DNA of 6,179 nucleotides from Duncaniella sp. (lineage in GTDB: Bacteria; Bacteroidota; Bacteroidia; Bacteroidales; Muribaculaceae), in contig JAIDJD010000180.1 in the NCBI GenBank assembly GCA_029052375.1, forward strand, positions 1 to 6,179, written 5' to 3'. The notes beneath the pieces were generated by a model. The model was given only the letters and a program-made list of their open reading frames with translations, was not told the DNA's origin and ran no database searches. A program made the translations under genes and the position numbers. Shown one piece after another: positions 1 to 5,239 of this stretch. Each line of letters opens with the position of its first letter. Within the stretch, counting starts at the first letter, position 1.

Positions 1-100
1 GATAATAGATACCAAAGTCTCCTTATTAATATCTCAATACTCCTGCTTCTCCACTTATATCCCTCCATCCCCCCTCTCTCATGCCGCGGCGAGCATTTAT

Positions 101-134
101 ACAATATGTTTGGATGGTAATCTCAAACATTTGT
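101..134. repeat. Imperfect inverted repeat overlapping the promoter
   Basis: The left arm ACAA-T-ATGTTTG (101-112) pairs with the right arm CAAACAT-TTGT (124-134). This gives 11 base pairs with one unpaired T at 105 and an 11-base centre. It sits directly upstream of the -7 box at 137-144 and covers the candidate -33 TTTG. This position fits an operator, but the repeat is AT-rich and could be chance. It is not followed by a T-run, so it does not look like an intrinsic terminator for an upstream gene. Confidence 0.4.
105..112 (+). promoter_or_regulatory. Second -7-like element (alternative promoter)
   Basis: TATGTTTG is also a perfect match to TAnnTTTG. No TTTG-like -33 element is found at the expected distance upstream, where the sequence is GC-rich. 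It may be a second, weaker start, or merely the -33 region of the promoter whose -7 box is at 137-144. It also lies inside the left arm of the inverted repeat at 101-134. Confidence 0.3.
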
Positions 135-144
135 TGTAATTTTG
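109..144 (+). promoter_or_regulatory. Candidate Bacteroidota-type promoter for waaA operon
   Basis: TAATTTTG at 137-144 matches every fixed base of the Bacteroidota -7 consensus TAnnTTTG. A TTTG at 109-112 could serve as the -33 element. The spacing between them is 24 bases, longer than the usual roughly 19-21, so this pairing is uncertain. Transcription from this site would begin near 150 and leave a leader RNA of about 25-30 bases before the ATG at 178. The position just ahead of a six-gene co-directional cluster supports the call. No other promoter-like element of this quality was noticed between the genes. Confidence 0.5.
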
Positions 145-177
145 TAGGCTGAAAATACCTGATCAAGCCACCGACTC

Positions 178-1455
178 ATGTTAGAGCCTTACAATATATT
201 GATGCGGGCGACGGGAAAGACAATCCTTGCCGCCACCGCCCTTGCTCCCGATACAAGCAGCGCCAAGCTGATGCGTTTCGGCCGCGGCCAGCGTCATCTC
301 TGCCAGACTGTCGAAGAGGAGGCTGAGAGCCTTGACCGCAGCAGGCCCACCGTATGGGTCCACTGTGCCTCGCTCGGCGAGTATGGTATAGCGCGCCCCG
401 TCATATCGATGCTGCGCAAGAGGATGGTGTGCAATGTCGTGCTGACCTTCTTCTCCCCCACCGGCTACGAGGCTCTCAGACAGCGCTCCTCGGCAGATGT
501 AGACCGCGTATGGTACCTGCCCTTCGACATCCGCTCCAACGTCAGGAGATTCCTCGATGCCGTGCGTCCTGAGTGTGCGCTGTTCATGGTCTCTGAATAC
601 TGGCACAACTACCTCCACGAGCTCGCCGCGCGCAGGATACCGACGATGCTGGTCTCGGCCATAGTGCGCGGAGACAGCGCTTTCTTCAAGTGGTATGGCG
701 GCCTCTACCGAGAGTCGCTCAAATGTTTCAGCCACATCTTTGCTCTCGACGGCAAGAGCGTCGAGAGGCTCGGAGAGCTCGGAGCCCGCGGAGTGACCCT
801 CAACGGCGACCCGCTCTTCGACAATGCCCTGCTCGTAGCCTCGACCCCCTGGCACCAGCCCGAGCTCGAGCGCTTTGCCTCCGGCCGGGACGTGTTCGTG
901 GCCGGGAGCCTGCATGACGACGAAGACCTCAACCTGGTCTCGTCGCTCGCCAACGCCAACCCGGAAGTCCCATTCATCATCGTGCCCCACGAAATCAAGG
1001 AACATATACTCGAGCGCATAGCGCATGAGGTAGAGGGCAAGACGCTACGCCTCTCGGCCTGCGGGCCTGAGACAGAGATGGGAGATGTCCGCGCCATCAT
1101 CGTAGACTCTGTGGGCTCGCTGGCCTACCTCTACCGCCTCGGGCGGTGGGCCTACGTGGGCGGAGGCTTCACCAGACTGCTCCACAGCGTCATCGAGCCG
1201 GTGGTCTACGGCCTGCCCGTGGCCTTCGGCCCGCGCATCCACCGCAAGGTGACCCCCTCGCAGATGATAGAGCTCGGCATAGGGGCCTCGGTGAGCACTC
1301 CGGCCGAAATGCTCAGATGGTTTGCTCCGCTCAAGTCAGACCCTGCCATGCTCGGTGAGATACGCAAGCAGGCCGCAAGGTATGTCAACCGCAATTCAGG
1401 CGCCACATCGCGCGTCACAGACACCATACAGAATGTGATATGCTCCAGAAACTGA
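178..1455 (+). CDS. waaA: 3-deoxy-D-manno-octulosonic acid (Kdo) transferase
   Basis: WaaA (KdtA) transfers Kdo from CMP-Kdo to the tetraacylated lipid A precursor at the inner face of the cytoplasmic membrane, the first step of core assembly. The 425 residues match the usual size. Residues 3-23 are largely hydrophobic and could anchor the protein. The N-terminal GT30 domain has HCASLGE (62-68), whose Glu68 aligns with the catalytic base of the family, and SEYWHN (139-144), the counterpart of the ETELWPN motif. The C-terminal GT-B half has NGDPLFDNA (209-217), AGSLHDDED (242-250), VPHEI (269-273) and VGGGF (327-331), followed by His336 and Glu340 of the CMP-binding site. The ATG at 178 has no Shine-Dalgarno sequence, which is normal in Bacteroidota. 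The end overlaps the next gene by 16 bases. Whether it adds one or two Kdo residues cannot be read from sequence. Confidence 0.95.
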   Translation: MLEPYNILMRATGKTILAATALAPDTSSAKLMRFGRGQRHLCQTVEEEAESLDRSRPTVWVHCASLGEYGIARPVISMLRKRMVCNVVLTFFSPTGYEALRQRSSADVDRVWYLPFDIRSNVRRFLDAVRPECALFMVSEYWHNYLHELAARRIPTMLVSAIVRGDSAFFKWYGGLYRESLKCFSHIFALDGKSVERLGELGARGVTLNGDPLFDNALLVASTPWHQPELERFASGRDVFVAGSLHDDEDLNLVSSLANANPEVPFIIVPHEIKEHILERIAHEVEGKTLRLSACGPETEMGDVRAIIVDSVGSLAYLYRLGRWAYVGGGFTRLLHSVIEPVVYGLPVAFGPRIHRKVTPSQMIELGIGASVSTPAEMLRWFAPLKSDPAMLGEIRKQAARYVNRNSGATSRVTDTIQNVICSRN

Positions 1456-2354
1456 GATACGGCCTCTACTACGGCCTCTTCCGCACGCTGGCCTTCCTGC
1501 CCTCTCCGGTCCTCTACGCTATGGGCTCGGGCGTGCGCAGGATACTCCAGAATGTTGCCAAGTACAGGCGCGCCGTCATACGCGACAACCTGCGCAACTC
1601 CTTCCCGGGCATCACAGACGCCGAAATCAAGGAGATAGAAGACGACTTCTACCTGCAGCTCGCAGACAACTTCCTCGAGACCATCAAGCTCCTCGACATC
1701 TCGGACGCCGAGGTAGAGAGGCGCATAGAGGTGCGCGGGGCCGAGCTTGTAGACCAGGCCGCGGCCGAAGGCCGTCCCTGCATCATATACCTCGGCCATT
1801 ACGGCAACTGGGAGATGGTGCCCTCGGTGGTGCGCAAGCTGCACAACGTAGACATCTCGGCCCAGGTGTACAAGCGCCAGCACGACAGGGCCTTCGACCG
1901 CCTGATGCTCAAGGTGCGCTCGCGCTTCGGCTCTGTCTCTGTGCCGCAGGCCCATATCTTCCGCCAGATGGTGAGATGGCACCGCGAAGGCAAGACCGTG
2001 ATGTGCGGCTTCATAGCCGACCACCGCTCCAACCAGCACGTCTCTCACCACGAGATGACATTCCTCAACCAGCCCACACAGTTCAACCCCGGAGGCGAGG
2101 AGATAGGCAAGCGCATAGGCGGCGCCTTCTTCTATCTCGACGTCGAGAAGCCGCGCCGGGGCCGCTATACATTCACCTTCAGGCCCATCGTGCCCGAGAA
2201 TATGGAAGAAGACTCGCCATACACGCGCCAATATATGCGTATGCTCGAGCAGACCATCAGGCGCCGTCCGGGCCTCTGGCTCTGGAGCCACCGCCGATGG
2301 AAGTGGAACAAGAAGGAGACACAGACCGCAAACAATCCAACAGAAAACAAATAA
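1440..2354 (+). CDS. lpxL: Lipid A biosynthesis acyltransferase (LpxL/HtrB family)
   Basis: This 304-residue protein belongs to the LpxL/LpxM/HtrB acyltransferases, which move a fatty acid from acyl-ACP to a hydroxyacyl chain of Kdo-lipid A at the inner membrane. The catalytic HX4E motif is intact as HYGNWE, His120 to Glu125, within a YLGHYGNWEM block. IADHRSNQH (192-200) and the C-terminal LWSHRRWKW (281-289) are further family signatures. The hydrophobic stretch at about 6-30 can serve as a membrane anchor. Its start lies inside the 3' end of waaA, so the two are probably translationally coupled. This is logical because the E. coli enzyme acts on the Kdo-bearing product of WaaA. The last 14 residues are polar and A-rich at DNA level, and appear to double as the initiation region of the next gene. 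Which secondary position and which acyl length it uses is not visible. An LpxM-type role cannot be excluded. Confidence 0.88.
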   Translation: MLQKLRYGLYYGLFRTLAFLPSPVLYAMGSGVRRILQNVAKYRRAVIRDNLRNSFPGITDAEIKEIEDDFYLQLADNFLETIKLLDISDAEVERRIEVRGAELVDQAAAEGRPCIIYLGHYGNWEMVPSVVRKLHNVDISAQVYKRQHDRAFDRLMLKVRSRFGSVSVPQAHIFRQMVRWHREGKTVMCGFIADHRSNQHVSHHEMTFLNQPTQFNPGGEEIGKRIGGAFFYLDVEKPRRGRYTFTFRPIVPENMEEDSPYTRQYMRMLEQTIRRRPGLWLWSHRRWKWNKKETQTANNPTENK

Positions 2355-3088
2355 TGAAAATAATCTGCGTAATACCGGCCAGGGCCGAGTCGTCGCGCTT
2401 CTTCGAGAAGCCCCTCGCTCTCATCCTCGGCAAACCTATGATACAGTGGGTCTATGAACACTGCAAGGAAGTGGAAATCTTCGACGAGGTAATCGTCGCC
2501 ACCGACAGCGAGAAAATCAAGGCCAAGGCAGAGAGCTTCGGCGCGGCCGTAATGATGACGCGCAGCGACCACGACACCGCCACAGAGCGTCTCTACGAGG
2601 TGTCGACACGCACCGACGCCGACCTCTACGTGATGGTCAACGGCGACGAGCCCCTGCTGACACGCGACGCCATCATACAGTGTATCCCCGACGGACTCAA
2701 GCCGGGCGACTTCTTCGTGTCCAACCTCATGACCGACTTCACCAACCCGGTCGAGGTAGTGGACGCCACCAACCTCAAGATAGTCACCGCCAAGGACGAC
2801 CGTTGCCTCTTCATCTCGCGCTCGCCCATCCCCTATCCCAAGGGCGCGATGGACTACGTGTTCCACAAGTTCGTGGGCGTGGGCGCCTTCACGCGCAAGG
2901 CTCTCGACTTCTACCACAACACCCCCCGCGGACCTATCGAGAAGATAGAGGAGAACGACTCGTTCCGCTTCCTCGAAAACCATATGCCCATCTACTACTA
3001 CAACTGCCACTGCAAGAGCCTCAGCGTAGACAACCGCAAGGACATCGACGGCGTCGAGGCATACATGAAGTCAAAGGGCATGGCCTGA
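2354..3088 (+). CDS. KdsB-like CMP-sugar synthetase (probable CMP-Kdo cytidylyltransferase), divergent
   Basis: A 244-residue cytidylyltransferase of the KdsB/NeuA type (PF02348-like), expected to make CMP-Kdo or a related CMP-ulosonic acid from CTP in the cytoplasm. The N-terminal nucleotide loop reads IPARAESSR (7-15), with KPLA at 19-22. VNGDEP (95-100) corresponds to the metal-binding QGDEP motif and keeps the Asp. SRSPIPY (155-161) resembles the SRxxIPW/Y block. Asp226 in VDNRKDI matches the second metal ligand near the C-terminus. Length is close to the typical 245-250 of KdsB. Departures are the lost PG before KPL (FE here) and Asn instead of Gln before GDEP. The reading frame stays open leftward to 1976, but the ATG at 2354 is chosen because homology begins there and it overlaps the lpxL stop as TAATG after an A-rich stretch. 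It ends in tandem stops TGA-TAG. The symbol is left blank because another sugar acid is possible. Confidence 0.8.
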   Translation: MKIICVIPARAESSRFFEKPLALILGKPMIQWVYEHCKEVEIFDEVIVATDSEKIKAKAESFGAAVMMTRSDHDTATERLYEVSTRTDADLYVMVNGDEPLLTRDAIIQCIPDGLKPGDFFVSNLMTDFTNPVEVVDATNLKIVTAKDDRCLFISRSPIPYPKGAMDYVFHKFVGVGAFTRKALDFYHNTPRGPIEKIEENDSFRFLENHMPIYYYNCHCKSLSVDNRKDIDGVEAYMKSKGMA

Positions 3089-3094
3089 TAGCGC

Positions 3095-4228
3095 ATGAAG
3101 ACAGGATTTGACGGCAAGAAAGCCATAGTGAACCATACCGGCATCGGCAACTACAGCCGACGGGTGATCAACGCCCTCGCCGCAAGCTACCCGGCCGACC
3201 AATGGTGGATATACGGCCCGCGCAGGCAGGCCCCGGACACCATAGACCGCCGTCCAGACATCCTGTATGCCTATCCCCCGGCCTTCGGGGGAAAGCTGAT
3301 GTACGAGCTGTGGCGCACCCGCCTGTGCGGCAGTGACATGAGACGCCGCGGCCTCGACATCTACCACGGCCTGAGCAACGAGCTCCCCCACGGCATACCC
3401 GAGGGGACGCGAAGCATAGTCACCATACACGACCTCATCTTCATCACCCGCCCCGACACATTCTCGGCCACGGCGCGGGCCAAGCTGCTGCGGCGCACAC
3501 GCCGCGCCTGCGAGACGGCAGACCGCATCATAGCCATCAGCGAGCGCACCAGGCAGGACATCATCACGCACTACGGCATCCCCGAAGAGCGCATATCGGT
3601 GGTCTACCAGAGCATAGCTCCAGTCTACTTTGAGGGCGGGCGCAATGCCAGGCCCCTGGACAGGGACCTCAGGCAGAGCCTCGGCCCCCGCTACCTGCTC
3701 TGCGTGGGCACCATAGAGACCCGCAAGAACCAGGAGGCCGTGGTCAAGGCGCTCCCCCTGCTCCCCCCCGACGTCCACTTTGCAGCCGTCGGACGCAAGA
3801 CCCCGTATGCCGACCGCGTCTGCCGCATAGCCGGCGAGCTCGGCGTCTCGGACCGCCTGCACCTGCTCTCAGGCATAGACGACAGCACACTGCTGCAGCT
3901 CTACCGCGAGGCCGAGGCCTTCTGTCTCCCCTCCACCTACGAGGGGTTCGGCCTGCCCGTGGCCGAGGCTCTCGCTATGGGAGTGCCGGTGATTACAGCC
4001 ACAGGCTCGTGTCTCGAGGAGGCCGGAGGTCCGGACACTATATATGTCGACCCCCACGACCATGAGGCCCTCGCAAGAGCCGTCAACCGCCTGCTCACCG
4101 ATGTGGAGCTCCGCAACAGGATGGTGGAGAACGGCAGGCGATATGCCGAGAGGTTTGCAGACGCCTCGATGGCCGCAGAGCTGATGAAGGTCTACAAGGA
4201 AGTACTCTCCCAACCCTCGCGCAGATGA
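3095..4228 (+). CDS. GT4-family glycosyltransferase (GT-B fold), probable LPS core
   Basis: A 377-residue retaining glycosyltransferase of the GT4 group (glycos_transf_1), probably adding a hexose such as mannose to the growing core on the cytoplasmic face of the membrane. The N-terminal acceptor domain starts with a glycine-rich loop, TGIGNYSR (15-22), and has TIHDLIF (110-116), where His112 is a typical GT4 position. The C-terminal nucleotide-sugar domain has GTIETRKN (205-212), with Arg210 and Lys211 placed for diphosphate binding. It also carries the EX7E motif, Glu283 to Glu291, in YEGFGLPVAE, followed by ALAMGVPVI. Length is normal and no signal peptide or membrane segment is apparent. 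The start lies 6 bases after the previous stop, and the end overlaps the next start as ATGA. Donor, acceptor and linkage cannot be told from sequence. The core role is inferred from its place between Kdo genes and other glycosyltransferases. Confidence 0.88.
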   Translation: MKTGFDGKKAIVNHTGIGNYSRRVINALAASYPADQWWIYGPRRQAPDTIDRRPDILYAYPPAFGGKLMYELWRTRLCGSDMRRRGLDIYHGLSNELPHGIPEGTRSIVTIHDLIFITRPDTFSATARAKLLRRTRRACETADRIIAISERTRQDIITHYGIPEERISVVYQSIAPVYFEGGRNARPLDRDLRQSLGPRYLLCVGTIETRKNQEAVVKALPLLPPDVHFAAVGRKTPYADRVCRIAGELGVSDRLHLLSGIDDSTLLQLYREAEAFCLPSTYEGFGLPVAEALAMGVPVITATGSCLEEAGGPDTIYVDPHDHEALARAVNRLLTDVELRNRMVENGRRYAERFADASMAAELMKVYKEVLSQPSRR

Positions 4229-5214
4229 AGAAGCCTGTCTCTCGCCGTTCGCTCGCCAAGGGAGCCGACCGCCTCCGGTTCTATGCCGGGAACTTCGGCC
4301 GCTACTTTGCGCGCCGTCTCGGCCTCGGCCTCGGATGGGACCGCGGCAAGGCGCTTGACAGCCTGCCTGAGAGCAGGCGCGAGGAGGCGCTGAGACGCTC
4401 GGCCTACTACCTGCGTCTGCCCGAGGGAGCCTCGCTCCCCCAAGGCAAAGGGGTCGAGGTCAGGGACTTCAGATACCCCTTCGGACAGAAAAAGAAATAT
4501 GCCACATATTTCTTCGACCTCTTCCGCGTCATATCCCCCTTCCCGGCCGGATGCCGCTTTGCCTATACCTTCGGCGACGTCAGCTGGGAGACAGAGCTGC
4601 CCTCGTTTGTCAAGACCCGCCCCGTTACGGAGCTGACTACAAACAGTGTGCTGATGCCTCTCAACACCGTCCGCCACTTCCGCTTTGTCTCGGACACGGT
4701 GGCGTTCAGAGATAAAAAGGACGCCATAGTCTTCCGCAACGTTGTGCGCGGGCAGGCCCACCGCCTCGCCTTCCTGCGGCGCTGGGCCGGACACCCTATG
4801 GTCGACGCCGGACAGGTCAACACCGACTGGGGCGAGCCCGAACGGTATCTGAAGCCATTCATGGACATCGACGCTCAGCTCGGATACAAGTTCGTGGCCT
4901 GCATCGAGGGCAACGACGTGGCCACCAACCTCAAGTGGGTGATGTCTTCCAACTCCGTGGCCGTGATGCCGAGACCAAGGTTTGAGTCGTGGTTCATGGA
5001 GGGCGAGCTTGTCCCGGGACGCCACTACATAATGGTCAAGGATGACTACAGCGACCTCGAGGAACGCCTGCGCCACTATATAGACCACCCCGAAGAAGCC
5101 GAGGCCATCATAGAGGAGGCCCACAGATGGGTAGACCGATTCCGCGACCGCGCCTTCGAAATCACAGTGGCCCGCCTCACGGCCGACAGATATTTCACTC
5201 TCACCAACCGTTAA
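4225..5214 (+). CDS. Glycosyltransferase family 90 (CAP10-like) protein, probable LPS core
   Basis: This 329-residue protein resembles the bacterial branch of GT90 (PF05686, CAP10/LPS-modifying family), whose members transfer hexoses or pentoses to glycans. The N-terminal 65 residues are basic and variable. The recognisable domain runs from about 90 to 320. It includes FRNVVRGQAHR (170-180), containing the conserved Arg-Gly, then CIEGNDVATNLKW (226-238) and SSNSVAVMPRPRFESWF (241-257), which together are the most typical block. The C-terminal part (about 260-315) has HYIMVKDDYSDLEE and a Glu-rich helix, as is common in the family. No signal peptide or transmembrane segment is seen, so it is likely cytoplasmic or peripheral. 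Its ATG overlaps the stop of the GT4 gene by four bases, implying translational coupling and a joint pathway. The sugar donor and linkage are unknown. Confidence 0.85.
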   Translation: MKKPVSRRSLAKGADRLRFYAGNFGRYFARRLGLGLGWDRGKALDSLPESRREEALRRSAYYLRLPEGASLPQGKGVEVRDFRYPFGQKKKYATYFFDLFRVISPFPAGCRFAYTFGDVSWETELPSFVKTRPVTELTTNSVLMPLNTVRHFRFVSDTVAFRDKKDAIVFRNVVRGQAHRLAFLRRWAGHPMVDAGQVNTDWGEPERYLKPFMDIDAQLGYKFVACIEGNDVATNLKWVMSSNSVAVMPRPRFESWFMEGELVPGRHYIMVKDDYSDLEERLRHYIDHPEEAEAIIEEAHRWVDRFRDRAFEITVARLTADRYFTLTNR

Positions 5215-5239
5215 CACAAGCCCACCGCACAACACGCAT

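Larger units (their letters stand above)
1..177. other. Non-coding leader upstream of the LPS core operon
   Basis: No convincing coding frame lies in this stretch. It is clearly poorer in GC than the genes to its right, apart from a pyrimidine-rich tract at 48-80 and a small GC palindrome at 83-90. The last 75 bases hold two perfect matches to the Bacteroidota -7 element and an imperfect inverted repeat, so this is most simply the regulatory region of the operon that starts at 178. What lies to the left of the window is unknown. No end or start of a neighbouring gene can be recognised here. Confidence 0.7.

Noticed and set aside
1..24. Minus-strand AAGGAG (plus 19-24) as a ribosome site of a divergent gene at the left edge.
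   Set aside because: No ATG follows within the 18 bases left in the window, so any start would be too far away.
81..100. GCCGCGGC palindrome (83-90) with flanking ATGC/GCAT, followed by TTTAT, as a terminator for an upstream gene.
   Set aside because: The palindrome leaves no loop and the alternative stem is only four base pairs. There is no true T-run on either side.
1206..2291. Long open frame on the minus strand opposite waaA and lpxL (361 codons).
   Set aside because: It is antisense to two clearly recognised genes. Its protein is a His/Val/Ala/Glu-rich mix with no known motif, the usual artefact of GC-rich third positions on the coding strand.
1976..2353. Upstream in-frame extension of the cytidylyltransferase gene (126 extra codons).
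   Set aside because: The extension translates into Arg/Pro-rich sequence out of frame with lpxL. Cytidylyltransferase homology begins exactly at the ATG at 2354.
2165..3010. Minus-strand open frame opposite the cytidylyltransferase gene (281 codons); similar ones at 181-1026, 3071-3862 and 5330-6028.
   Set aside because: All lie wholly antisense to recognised genes and show the same skewed amino-acid composition without motifs.
2680..3111. Plus-strand frame of 143 codons overlapping the cytidylyltransferase gene.
   Set aside because: Its product is Arg/Leu/Pro/Gln-rich and without motifs, and it lies inside a well-supported gene in another frame.
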